From the NCBI GenBank assembly GCA_035711845.1, contig DASTBU010000025.1, positions 1-22,095 of the forward strand: a stretch of DNA of 22,095 nucleotides, in the 5' to 3' direction. The notes under the pieces were generated by a model, which was not told the origin of the DNA, did not search any database, and worked only from the letters and a program-made list of their open reading frames with translations. The stretch comes from DASTBU01 sp035711845 (GTDB lineage Bacteria > Acidobacteriota > Vicinamibacteria > Vicinamibacterales > 2-12-FULL-66-21). Made by a program: the position numbers and the translations under genes. Below are positions 15,303 to 22,095 of the stretch, piece after piece. Within the stretch, counting starts at the first letter, position 1; every line of letters starts with the position of its first letter.

Positions 15303-15335
15303 ACGAGTTCGGCTGGCTTTGCAGCCGGTACTCGT
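15303..15335 (-). terminator. Hairpin directly after the gene at 15336
   Basis: An outer stem ACGAGT/ACTCGT (15303-15308 with 15330-15335) and an inner stem CGGCTG/CAGCCG (15310-15315 with 15322-15327) form one bulged hairpin that abuts the TGA of the minus-strand gene. No T-run follows. The remaining 141 bp up to the J-domain start show nothing else I can name. Confidence 0.45.
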
Positions 15336-16079
15336 TCAGGCGGTAGCGGTCGCCAGGCCGTCGGCTGCGGTCCGTACGAGCGCGTTGCGCTGGAGCTTGC
15401 TGAGGAGGGCGACGCTCTTCCGCAGGTCCGACACCGCCTCGTCCAGTTCCCGCCGCTGCGCGCGCGAAAGCCCGTCGCGCGGGAATTCGTACATGAACAC
15501 GTGCCCCACCCAATGGTCGCCGGCCCAGAGTGGATCGACCCAGACGTAAGGACGGTCGGCGCCGACACAGGACCAGCCCTCCCCCGCCTCCACAGGGCGC
15601 TTCGCAGAGGGCGCTGCGTCATCGATGGCACTGTCGAGCGCGATCAACAGTTGCTCGCAGAAGAACGCCCGGACTGACTCGTCGACGTCCGCGAAAGCGG
15701 GCAGATTCCAGAGCCGCATGCGCACGCCCATCCGCGCGCGTGCCGCCACGAGTGCGCGAGGCACCAGCACCAGTCGATGGAGCGCCACGTGGGCACGCGG
15801 CAGTGCGGGAGCGAAACTGACCTGACCGAGCGCGGTGCCGAAGTGAATCGTCTCCTGCTCGATCGCTTTTCGCACCGACGCCGTGCGCGCAGCGCTGTCC
15901 AACGCCCGCCAGAGGCGTCCTCGCGCGCGAGCCACCGAAAACGGCCGGAACCGATAGTTCCGCGCGGCGGCTTCGAGCGCTCTGGCGCCTTCCGGGGTTT
16001 TCAGCCAGTCAAGATAAGGTCCACGCGTCAGGCGTCCCCGGTATCTGAGACGGCCCTGCTTGACGACGAACCAGCTCAT
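15336..16079 (-). CDS. Hypothetical protein, possibly with basic N-terminus
   Basis: I do not recognise this protein. The start at 16079 gives 247 residues beginning MSWFVVKQGRLRYRG; an in-frame ATG at 16136 would add 19 residues, and neither has a clear ribosome-binding site. There is no signal peptide and no membrane segment. The first half is rich in arginine and alanine. The second half has an acidic and aromatic segment (DRPYVWVDPLWAGDHWVGHVFMYEFP), which looks like a conserved core. It ends with a predicted long helix (LDEAVSDLRKSVALLSKLQRN). It is divergent from the tupA-like gene, with 187 bp between the starts, and followed by a hairpin right after the stop. Confidence 0.7.
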   Translation of the reverse strand: MSWFVVKQGRLRYRGRLTRGPYLDWLKTPEGARALEAAARNYRFRPFSVARARGRLWRALDSAARTASVRKAIEQETIHFGTALGQVSFAPALPRAHVALHRLVLVPRALVAARARMGVRMRLWNLPAFADVDESVRAFFCEQLLIALDSAIDDAAPSAKRPVEAGEGWSCVGADRPYVWVDPLWAGDHWVGHVFMYEFPRDGLSRAQRRELDEAVSDLRKSVALLSKLQRNALVRTAADGLATATA

Positions 16080-16210
16080 GGACCGAAGTCCCGTGCCAGC
16101 TTCGTGCCTGACTTTCGGCGCCAGCAGAAATGGCATCGACGCGCGGCCAATGCCCGAGGGTGACGACGAATTTGCGAGTCCTCCGACAAATGTGGAACCG
16201 AAACCCCGGG

Positions 16211-16228
16211 CCCGGTCCAGTAACCGGG
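16211..16228. promoter_or_regulatory. Dyad CCCGGT-N6-ACCGGG in the divergent region before the tupA-like gene
   Basis: CCCGGT (16211-16216) and ACCGGG (16223-16228) are perfect inverted copies with a 6-nt gap. They lie about 20 nt upstream of a TATAAG (16248-16253) that could be the -10 box of the gene at 16267. The position would suit an operator, but the motif does not resemble the ModE or TunR sites I know. Confidence 0.3.
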
Positions 16229-16266
16229 ACGCCGGAGTTCCCAGACGTATAAGATCCGAGGTTCGG

Positions 16267-17091
16267 ATGGTGCGATCCCTTCCCCTGCTGGCCCTCCTCT
16301 CCGTGCTTCTTGGGACGGCCGCCTGCGGCGGGCAGCCGCCCGCGATCGTTCTGGCAACGACCACGAGCGTCGCCAATAGCGGGCTGCTGGACCGGCTGCT
16401 TCCACGATACGAGGAGCAGACCGGTGTCCGCGTTCGTGTATTGCCGGTCGGGAGCGGCCGGGCGCTCAGGCTGCTCGAAGTCGGGGAAGCCGAGGTGGCG
16501 ATCACCCACGCGCCGCAACAGGAATCGACGGCTCTCGGCCGCCATCCGGACTGGACCTACCGCAAGGTGTTCTACAACGACTTCCTGATTGCCGGGCCAC
16601 CAGACGATCCAGCCACCGTCGCCAAGGCGCCGGACATCCTCGGCGCACTGCAGCGCATCGCCACGCATCGGTCACGCTGGGTCTCTCGCGGTGACGAGTC
16701 CGGTACCCACGAACGTGAGAAGGAGCTCTGGCGGCTGGCGGGGGCGCACCCGGACTCCGACCGGCTCGTGATTTCCGGGCAGGGCATGGGCAACACGCTG
16801 CGCGTAGCCAGCGAAATGGGCGCCTACACGCTGACCGACCGCGGCACGTTCGAGCAACTCGCGCCGCAGATCCGGTTGAAAGAGCTCTACAGCGGAGACG
16901 CCAGGCTGCTGAACACGTACGCGATCCTGACGACCGGTTCGACCCCCCCTGCGAATCGGTTCGCCGAATGGGTCTCCGACGGTGAGGGTCGCGGCGTGCT
17001 GGCCGGCCTCATCGCGAACGGCACCCTGCGCGGGTTCAGCCTCTGGCCGTCGGACAGGCCGCGGGACCGTCCCGACGCGTTGCCCTTTTGA
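16267..17091 (+). CDS. tupA: Tungstate ABC transporter substrate-binding lipoprotein, TupA-like
   Basis: This periplasmic binding protein captures tungstate, or possibly molybdate. The ATG at 16267 has GAGG 5 nt upstream and starts a lipoprotein signal (LLALLSVLLGTAAC, cysteine 20). The 274-residue protein shows the TupA hallmarks: ATTTSVANSGLLDRLLPRYE near the mature start, VGSGRALRLLEVGEAEVAITHAP, the FYNDFLIAGPP segment, and SRGDESGTHERE, typical of the oxyanion-binding loop. Near the C-terminus it has YAILTTGSTPP. The permease and ATPase (TupB, TupC) do not follow: the next gene is a small membrane protein. It could be a transporter component whose partners lie elsewhere, or a sensor. A redox module that might serve a tungsto- or molybdoenzyme lies 2.2 kb away. 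Confidence 0.9.
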   Translation: MVRSLPLLALLSVLLGTAACGGQPPAIVLATTTSVANSGLLDRLLPRYEEQTGVRVRVLPVGSGRALRLLEVGEAEVAITHAPQQESTALGRHPDWTYRKVFYNDFLIAGPPDDPATVAKAPDILGALQRIATHRSRWVSRGDESGTHEREKELWRLAGAHPDSDRLVISGQGMGNTLRVASEMGAYTLTDRGTFEQLAPQIRLKELYSGDARLLNTYAILTTGSTPPANRFAEWVSDGEGRGVLAGLIANGTLRGFSLWPSDRPRDRPDALPF

Positions 17092-17106
17092 CGGGGCAAG
17101 ACCCCG
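17092..17106 (+). terminator. Small hairpin after the tupA-like gene
   Basis: CGGGG and CCCCG pair around a 5-nt loop immediately after the TGA. It is short and lacks a T-run, so terminator function is tentative. The rest of the 137-bp gap to the next gene is otherwise unremarkable. Confidence 0.3.
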
Positions 17107-17228
17107 ATTCATTCGGCCTTCCTGTTCCGAGCAACCTTCCGAGGAATGATGATCTGGTGTGTGTGGCGTAGTGTGGTGGAAATCGAGATCTGACCCCACG
17201 TGCGCTAACATCGGAGCGGGAGGATGTC

Positions 17229-17483
17229 GTGGGCGATTTCTACTTCGAGGGCGACCCCGCCACCGACAGCACCAGACGACGGCTCGAGCGAGTTCTGAAG
17301 GAGGAATCGCGGCCGCGCTGGCCGTGGCTCGCCGCGCTGGCCGCCGGCGGAACGGCGTATCTCTGGTGGCAGGTCCGGAAGCGCAGGCGGAACGGTGGAA
17401 GCGCCGAGCCGAACAACCCACCGAATGGGCCCTCGTCCGCGGACCAGATCGAACGAGGCGGTCGCGAGACGAAGCGACGATGA
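17229..17483 (+). CDS. Small single-pass membrane protein
   Basis: I do not recognise this 84-residue product. It starts at a GTG (17229) with GGGAGG just upstream. The N-terminal 30 residues are charged (RRRLERVLKEE). One hydrophobic helix spans about 32-48 (WLAALAAGGTAYLWWQV) and is followed by a basic, then disordered, hydrophilic tail. The positive charges after the helix suggest that the tail is cytoplasmic. It lies alone between the tupA-like gene and the amidohydrolase, without an operon partner. A chance open frame cannot be excluded. Confidence 0.5.
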   Translation: MGDFYFEGDPATDSTRRRLERVLKEESRPRWPWLAALAAGGTAYLWWQVRKRRRNGGSAEPNNPPNGPSSADQIERGGRETKRR

Positions 17484-17693
17484 GCAGAGACCGCCCGGAC
17501 CGTGCCCGGAATTCGCGCGACGTTCCCTGTTCGACCCGCGCCCTGTCTCCGGACCGCAGACGCCGCGCACCGGACGAACAATAGCCATCTGAGGAACAGG
17601 ATTCCCGCGTCCATCCACCCGGCGGCTTGCCCGAGTTTCCTGCACTGCAGTACCCTGCATGTTTCGGATAGCCAGAGGGATATCACATCATCA

Positions 17694-17713
17694 CTGACAG
17701 CGCCGCGTGTCAG
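17694..17713. promoter_or_regulatory. Inverted repeat CTGACA-N8-TGTCAG before the amidohydrolase gene
   Basis: Perfect 6-bp arms, 17694-17699 and 17708-17713, flank 8 nt and end 26 nt before the ATG at 17740. This could be an operator or a 5' mRNA hairpin. The 256-bp region 17484-17739 holds no other supported feature. Confidence 0.35.
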
Positions 17714-17739
17714 GGGAACAGCGAATAGCTGGAGGCAGC

Positions 17740-18942
17740 ATGCATCGGGCGAAGTCTCTTGCCGCGATCGCCATCGTTCTTGCGATTGCAGCTTCAATCG
17801 TGGTGGTGGCGCAGCGGGGCGAGCGTGGCTCCGGGCGCGGTCAGCAGGTAGCGCCGGGGCAGCCGTGCCCGCCAGGCACCACGGAGGTTCGTCCCGGCAG
17901 GTGCGAGGCTCCGCAGGTGCCCGCGCCGAGCATCCTCGACTATCGGCCGAAATCAACCGTGGTTGCCGACCCGCACATGACGCCGCGTGCGAAGTTCCCC
18001 GTCGTGGACGTTCACAGCCACCAGTCGGTGAACGCGGGCAGCGTCGACAAGTTGATTCAGGAAATGGAGGCGCTCAATCTGCGGGTGCTCGTGAACCTGA
18101 GCGGCGGCAGCGGAGACCGCCTCAGGCAGAACCTCGCATTCATCAGGAAGAGTCCGCACAAGGATCGCTTCAGGCTCTTCGCGAATGTCTCGTTCGACGG
18201 CGTCGGGACTCCGGGATGGAGCCAGCAAGCGGTGACCGAGCTGGAGGCGGGGATCAAGGAGGGCGCAATCGGGCTGAAGATCTTCAAGGGTCTCGGCCTG
18301 CGCGACAGGAAGGCCGACGGCTCGCGGCTGACGATCGACGATCCCGAGCTCGATCCCATCTGGCAGGTGTGCGCGCGGCTGAACGTACCCGTGCTGATTC
18401 ACACCGCCGACCCCGCTCAATTCTTCGATGCGATCGATCTGACGAACGAACGATGGCTCGAGCTGGCGCTCTTTCCCAACCGTCAATATCCTTCCGACCG
18501 GTTCCCGTCGTTCGAGACGCTGATGGGTGAACGGGATCGCATGTTCGCCCGTAATCCGAAGACGCGGTTCATCGCCGCGCACTTCGGTTGGCACGGCAAC
18601 GACTTGGGACGTGCCGCGGGGATGCTCGACCGCATGCCCAATGTCTACTTCGAGGTCGGCGCCGTGCTGTACGAGTTCGGCCGTCAGCCGCGCGCCGCGC
18701 GCGAGTTCTTCACGAAGTATCAGGATCGCGTGCTCTTCGGGAAGGATGCGTACCAGCCGAGTGAATACCCGTACTACTTCCGCGTGTTCGAAACAACAGA
18801 CGAGTACTTCGACTACTACCGTCAGTACCACGCGTTCTGGAAGCTTTACGGCATGGGCCTCAGTGACGAGGTGCTGAAGAAGCTGTACTACGGCAACGCG
18901 CTGAAAGTGGTGCCCGGCCTGCCGCAGACCGGGTGGCCATGA
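17740..18942 (+). CDS. Exported amidohydrolase-2 (ACMSD-like) family metal-dependent hydrolase
   Basis: This is a TIM-barrel metallohydrolase of the amidohydrolase-2 type, a family that includes decarboxylases and lactone hydrolases. The ATG at 17740 has GGAGG 4 nt upstream. The 400-residue protein begins with a hydrophobic signal or anchor (residues about 7-25), so it acts outside the cytoplasm, which is less usual for the family. A proline-rich linker with two cysteines (C43, C55) follows. Expected metal or catalytic residues are visible: HSH at 92-94, H221 in LIHTAD, H281 in AAHFGWHGND and D336 in FGKDAY. A GLKIFKGLG segment occurs near 178-186. The C-terminus has aromatic-rich YYRQYHAFWKLYGMGL. 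It is convergent with the rodZ-like gene. The substrate is unknown. Confidence 0.88.
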   Translation: MHRAKSLAAIAIVLAIAASIVVVAQRGERGSGRGQQVAPGQPCPPGTTEVRPGRCEAPQVPAPSILDYRPKSTVVADPHMTPRAKFPVVDVHSHQSVNAGSVDKLIQEMEALNLRVLVNLSGGSGDRLRQNLAFIRKSPHKDRFRLFANVSFDGVGTPGWSQQAVTELEAGIKEGAIGLKIFKGLGLRDRKADGSRLTIDDPELDPIWQVCARLNVPVLIHTADPAQFFDAIDLTNERWLELALFPNRQYPSDRFPSFETLMGERDRMFARNPKTRFIAAHFGWHGNDLGRAAGMLDRMPNVYFEVGAVLYEFGRQPRAAREFFTKYQDRVLFGKDAYQPSEYPYYFRVFETTDEYFDYYRQYHAFWKLYGMGLSDEVLKKLYYGNALKVVPGLPQTGWP

Positions 18943-18991
18943 GAAGGTTGACGGTCGAAGGCTGCACGCTGGAGCGTGAAGGTCGAAGGCC
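18943..18991 (+). repeat. Degenerate heptamer array right after the amidohydrolase stop
   Basis: Seven consecutive 7-bp units start with the base after the TGA: GAAGGTT, GACGGTC, GAAGGCT, GCACGCT, GGAGCGT, GAAGGTC and GAAGGCC. The unit is the reverse complement of the TTCAGCC/TTCGACC type and so has the same sense as in the array after the dehydrogenase gene. The array runs into a hairpin at 18987-19005. Confidence 0.65.
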
Positions 18992-19005
18992 GGAAAGGCC
19001 GGCCT
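18987..19005. terminator. Hairpin between the convergent amidohydrolase and rodZ-like genes
   Basis: AGGCCGG (18987-18993) and CCGGCCT (18999-19005) form a perfect 7-bp stem with a 5-nt loop, ending 2 nt before the rodZ-like TAG (19008-19010). Its position between two converging stops suggests a bidirectional terminator. Confidence 0.5.
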
Positions 19006-19007
19006 CC

Positions 19008-19763
19008 CTACTGCCCCGTGCGCACGCCGAAGGCGGGGGCGGTTTCGGGCGTAATCCGGACGGTCCGCACCTGACCGTCCGTTCCAAGCGCTCCGGTCTG
19101 GCGGCCGTTGACGGTGACCCGCAGCGCGCCCGCGTCGCCCGAGCGTATGGTGATCTCCCGGGTGGCGTCGATCGAATACTGACCGCCCGGAGGGAGCAGC
19201 TGATAGAGCACGCGCGATCCGTCGGCGGTTGCAGTCACCCAGCATGCACGATCGGCGTTCAGCACGATGGCCAGGCCCTTCCGAGCCGGTGCAGCATCCG
19301 CACTCCTGCCGATCGTGCCGTTCGCGTTCGGCGCCTCTGGTGCCCGCTCCGTCGTGGTCCCCACGGTACCGACAGGTGCCGGCGGCTCACTCGCGACGTC
19401 GTCGCCGGCGCCTCCCCTCAGGACAGCCAGCGAGACGAGCGCGATCGCGATGAGGGCAGCGGCCCCGAACCATGAGGTTCGCGCCGGCCACGGTTCCGCG
19501 GCGGCATCCGAGACATGCGAAACCTCGGGCGTCGGCGGAAACTGCGCGAAGTAGTCACGCACGGTCTGCTCGGGGTCGAGCCCCACCTCGCGCGCGTACG
19601 CACGAACGAAGCCCCGGCCGAAGGGCTTGGGGGGAATCGACGGCAAATCGTTGTCTTCGATCGCCGAGATGATACGTGGCTGGACGCGTGTCTTCTGGGC
19701 GAGGGATGCGAGGGAGAGTCCGAGCGCTTCGCGGGCGGAACGAAGCTGCGCGCCGGTGTCCAT
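19008..19763 (-). CDS. RodZ-like HTH membrane protein with DUF4115-type C-terminus
   Basis: RodZ proteins link the MreB cytoskeleton to the elongasome and so control rod shape. This 251-residue protein has the family layout: a cytoplasmic Xre-type HTH at about 4-70 (LRSAREALGLSLASLAQKTRV, then IEDNDLPSIP and PFGRGFVRAYA), a linker, one membrane helix at about 97-116 and a periplasmic C-terminal domain. That domain contains ADRACWVTATADGSRVLY, PPGGQYSIDATREITIRSGDAGAL and VTVNG, typical of DUF4115. The ATG at 19763 has GGAGG 5 nt upstream, better than an earlier in-frame ATG. It lies downstream of the peptidase gene, separated by 191 bp that carry a repeat array and hairpins, and converges with the amidohydrolase. 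Confidence 0.85.
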   Translation of the reverse strand: MDTGAQLRSAREALGLSLASLAQKTRVQPRIISAIEDNDLPSIPPKPFGRGFVRAYAREVGLDPEQTVRDYFAQFPPTPEVSHVSDAAAEPWPARTSWFGAAALIAIALVSLAVLRGGAGDDVASEPPAPVGTVGTTTERAPEAPNANGTIGRSADAAPARKGLAIVLNADRACWVTATADGSRVLYQLLPPGGQYSIDATREITIRSGDAGALRVTVNGRQTGALGTDGQVRTVRITPETAPAFGVRTGQ

Positions 19764-19830
19764 GGTGTCCTCCAGGAGGCCCTGATCCGAGCATAGCATC
19801 TCGGGGGCGCGCCTGGGCGGCCTGGAGGTG

Positions 19831-19886
19831 AGAAATGCTCAGCTGGCCAAGCTGAGGATGCCGGTTGCATTTCTGTAATGCAGAAA
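19831..19886 (-). promoter_or_regulatory. Mutually exclusive hairpins between the peptidase and rodZ-like genes
   Basis: In minus-strand order, TTTCTG (19886-19881) can pair with CAGAAA (19875-19870). The overlapping AGAAATGC (19874-19867) can instead pair with GCATTTCT (19838-19831), which encloses a smaller stem TCAGCT/AGCTGA (19855-19850 with 19844-19839). Only one of the first two can form at a time. The layout resembles an attenuator leader ahead of the rodZ-like start at 19763. No small leader peptide was identified. Confidence 0.4.
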
Positions 19887-19895
19887 GGCCGGCCC

Positions 19896-19950
19896 TTCAG
19901 CCTTCAGCCTTCAGCATCAGCCTTCAGCAGTCAGCCATCAGCCATCAGCC
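19896..19950 (+). repeat. Heptamer array (TTCAGCC/ATCAGCC) after the peptidase stop
   Basis: Eight units: TTCAGCC, TTCAGCC, TTCAGCA, TCAGCC (6 bp), TTCAGCA, GTCAGCC, ATCAGCC and ATCAGCC. The array ends 4 nt before the TAA (19955-19957) of the minus-strand peptidase, so on that mRNA the units read GGCTGAA/GGCTGAT and follow the stop. It is preceded on the plus strand by AAAGGCCGGCC (19884-19894), a motif also found next to the array at 18994-19004. Confidence 0.9.
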
Positions 19951-19954
19951 TTTC

Positions 19955-22095
19955 TTATTGGTTCGTGACCGCGAGCGCCGGCCGTACGATCAGGTTCTCG
20001 ATGAAGAACTCCATCATGCGGTCGGTGTTGATGCCGGTGTGTCCGCGGTCGGGGCCGACCTGGACATCGAAACTCTTGCCGGCCTGCTGCAGCGCGGCGA
20101 TGAGCTGCATCGTGTTCGAAGGGTGGACGTTGTTGTCGGCCGTCCCGAAGTAGAGCATCAGGCGGCCCTTCAGACTCTTGGCGTAGTTCATGGCATTGCC
20201 GGCTTCGTACCCGTCGGTGTTCTCCTGTGGAATCCACATGTACCGCTCGGTGTAGATGCTGTCGTAGTGATACCAGGCGGTCACGGGCGAGGAGGCGGAC
20301 GCCGCTGCAAACACGTCTGGATGCCGGAGGAGCAGCATGACCGAGGAGTAGCCGCCGTACGACGTGCCGTAGACACCCACGCGGGTCTTGTCGATGTACG
20401 GACGGCTCCACAACGCCTTGATCCCCTCCGCCATGTCGTCCATTTCGACCTGTCCGAGCTTGAGATAGATGCTGTCGAGCTGACGCTTGCCCATACCCGG
20501 GACCGCCCGGGAATCCACGTTGACGATCAGGAAGCCATACTCGGCCAGCGCACTGGGCACCACGAACGTCTCGCGCGCCGTGTTGCTGGCGGCCGCGGGT
20601 CCGCCATAAACAGGCATGAGCACGGGGTACCTTTTCGCGGGATCGAACGTGGAGGGAAAGTGAATCAGTCCGTGAAGCGTCGTCTTCCCGTCCGCCGCCG
20701 TGAAGGTGAACATTTCGACGTTTTTCAGCCCCAGTTGCTCGAACCTCGTGAGGTCGCTCTTGGCGATCTCGGCGATCACCTGGCCATCGGTGCCGACAAC
20801 GCGCGAGGCAGGCGGCGAGTTGTGCGTTTGATAGACATCCACGAAGCGCCGATTGTCAGGCGAGAGGCCGCACGATGCGGGCCCCCCAGCCCTGCCGGCG
20901 CCGCCACCGGCGCTCGCAGCCGGCATGCACGAGCCCACGGCGTGATGGTACGCGGGATCGGTCAGGCGGACGTCACCCTTGCCGTCGAGACCGACCCTGT
21001 GCAACTGCATCTTCATGTGGTTGTCGCCGCTGCGCGCCGTATAGAAGACAACCCCCGCCGCTTCATCCACCTTGACGAGGCCTGCCACGTCGAACGAGTG
21101 GTTCGTCAGGGGCGTGATCAGCTTGCCGCTCAGATCGTAGAGATACAGGTTGGCCCAGCCTGTGCGCTCGGACTCCCAGATGAATCGGTGCTTGTCGCCC
21201 AGGAGGTGCATCGGCGGGCTGTTCTCGACCCAGCCAGTCGGCCACTCTTCCCGGACGATCACACGCGTGGCGCCGGTGTCGGGATTGGCCGCGACGAACT
21301 CCAGGATGTTCTGTCGCCGGTTGGTCCGGTTGAACAGGAGTTCGGTGCCGTCCGGCGACCACGCGACCTTGTAGACATAGTGACCGACCACGCCGTTGTC
21401 GAACGGCTTCCCGTTGCGGACATCGATACGCGTGCGCGTCTTCGTGGCCACGTCGTAAACGAAGAGCTCGACGACCGGATTCGGCGCACCGGCCTTGGGG
21501 TAGGCCTCGATCTCGTTCCGGCTCTGGATCTTCGTCTGATCGAGCTGGAGGTGATAATCGGGTACCTGTTTTTCATCGAACCGATAGTAGGCAAGCTTGC
21601 GGCCGTCGGGCGACCACCATATCGCGGTCCGCTGTCCGAGCTCTTCGCCATAGACCCAGCTCGCCGTGCCGTATTTGATGCGGTCGGCCTCGCTGCCGTC
21701 GGTCGTCACGGCTGTTTCGTTGCTGCCGTCCGCCGCGCTCACCCACAGATTGCGATCACGATAGAACGCCTTGAGCGCTCCGTCGGGAGAGTCGGCGGAG
21801 GTGGCCTGACGCCCGCGTGCAATGCCGCCTCGCCCGCCCCGGCCGCCGCGTCCCTCGGACGCCGCTGGTGGTGCCTCTCCAAGCTGAGTCACCGCGTTGT
21901 GCGCGACGTCGAAGCGGTAGCGTTTTCCGTGCAGGGTGTACTCGAAGCTCGCGCCGTCAGGCGCCCACGCGACCGCCCGAATCTCGCCGGACCGCACGGG
22001 TCCGGTTTCCGCAGTGATTTTCTGGTACTGGGGGTAGCCGGGCATACCTTTCAGCCGGTCCTGCGCGTCGGCGGCGACCTGCAGGAGGCCGGCGG
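19955..22095 (-). CDS. S9B-family dipeptidyl peptidase (DPP IV-like), 5' end outside window
   Basis: This is a prolyl-oligopeptidase-family serine peptidase that removes dipeptides from peptide N-termini, usually in the periplasm. The frame stays open to the right window edge. The residues before the ATG at 22045 read LLQVAADAQDRLKG, which looks like the end of a signal peptide and start of the mature protein, so the true start lies outside. Counting from that ATG (696 residues), the first 450 or so are the beta-propeller, with WAPDG and WSPDG repeats and a glycine/arginine-rich loop near residues 65-75. The alpha/beta-hydrolase domain holds S562 in GTSYGGY, D637 in GTADNNVH and H669 in DRGHTG, the complete catalytic triad. 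The order and length match bacterial DPP IV. It precedes the rodZ-like gene on the same strand. Confidence 0.92.
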   Translation of the reverse strand, partial: AGLLQVAADAQDRLKGMPGYPQYQKITAETGPVRSGEIRAVAWAPDGASFEYTLHGKRYRFDVAHNAVTQLGEAPPAASEGRGGRGGRGGIARGRQATSADSPDGALKAFYRDRNLWVSAADGSNETAVTTDGSEADRIKYGTASWVYGEELGQRTAIWWSPDGRKLAYYRFDEKQVPDYHLQLDQTKIQSRNEIEAYPKAGAPNPVVELFVYDVATKTRTRIDVRNGKPFDNGVVGHYVYKVAWSPDGTELLFNRTNRRQNILEFVAANPDTGATRVIVREEWPTGWVENSPPMHLLGDKHRFIWESERTGWANLYLYDLSGKLITPLTNHSFDVAGLVKVDEAAGVVFYTARSGDNHMKMQLHRVGLDGKGDVRLTDPAYHHAVGSCMPAASAGGGAGRAGGPASCGLSPDNRRFVDVYQTHNSPPASRVVGTDGQVIAEIAKSDLTRFEQLGLKNVEMFTFTAADGKTTLHGLIHFPSTFDPAKRYPVLMPVYGGPAAASNTARETFVVPSALAEYGFLIVNVDSRAVPGMGKRQLDSIYLKLGQVEMDDMAEGIKALWSRPYIDKTRVGVYGTSYGGYSSVMLLLRHPDVFAAASASSPVTAWYHYDSIYTERYMWIPQENTDGYEAGNAMNYAKSLKGRLMLYFGTADNNVHPSNTMQLIAALQQAGKSFDVQVGPDRGHTGINTDRMMEFFIENLIVRPALAVTNQ

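Noticed and set aside
16080..16505. Extended N-terminus for the hypothetical protein at 15336-16079
   Set aside because: The extension runs across the divergent tupA-like gene, is Ser/Arg-rich and has no ribosome-binding site.

Overview
The window looks like chromosomal DNA of a GC-rich (well above 60 percent by eye), Gram-negative heterotroph, most probably an acidobacterium of the Vicinamibacteria type. This is an inference. It rests on an Oar-like TonB-dependent receptor with a carboxypeptidase-regulatory N-terminus, a secreted S9 dipeptidyl peptidase, an inositol gene set built around a sugar ABC transporter, a RodZ-like HTH protein, and many intergenic runs of 7-bp repeats. No tRNA, rRNA, CRISPR array, transposase or phage gene was seen.

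Positions 1-10777 form a probable myo-inositol uptake and catabolism locus: the 3' part of an RbsC-type permease; an outer-membrane TonB-dependent receptor; on the minus strand a lipoprotein sugar-binding protein coupled by a 4-nt overlap to an IolG-like dehydrogenase; on the plus strand a secreted protein of unknown function, an aldolase-like DUF2090 protein, an IolC kinase (again a 4-nt overlap) and an IolE-like TIM-barrel enzyme. Together they would carry a cyclitol across the outer and inner membranes, oxidise it to an inosose, dehydrate it, phosphorylate a later intermediate and cleave it. IolB, IolD, IolA and the transporter ATPase are not in the window.

Positions 10884-11493 hold two small unknown plus-strand ORFs. 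Positions 11584-14054 (minus) hold a periplasmic electron-transfer module: tetraheme cytochrome c, Tat-exported four-cluster ferredoxin, and NrfD-type quinone-interacting membrane protein, with no catalytic subunit beside it. Upstream on the same strand are a small protein (14290-14553), a J-domain protein with a winged-helix-like C-terminus (14601-15161) and an unknown protein (15336-16079). Divergent from the last is an orphan TupA-type tungstate-binding lipoprotein (16267-17091).

The right end holds a small one-helix membrane protein, an exported amidohydrolase-2 family protein, a convergent RodZ-like protein and the S9B dipeptidyl peptidase, which runs off the right edge.

The most unusual non-coding signal is a family of 7-bp-period arrays at five places (4214-4363, 6365-6392, 12795-12822, 18943-18991, 19896-19950). 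Four of the five sit directly after a stop codon, and always in the same orientation relative to the gene they follow. A second signal is a shared TATARTCYC motif at three sites in the inositol locus, two of them 6 nt from a possible start codon. A third is a pair of mutually exclusive hairpins between the peptidase and rodZ-like genes.
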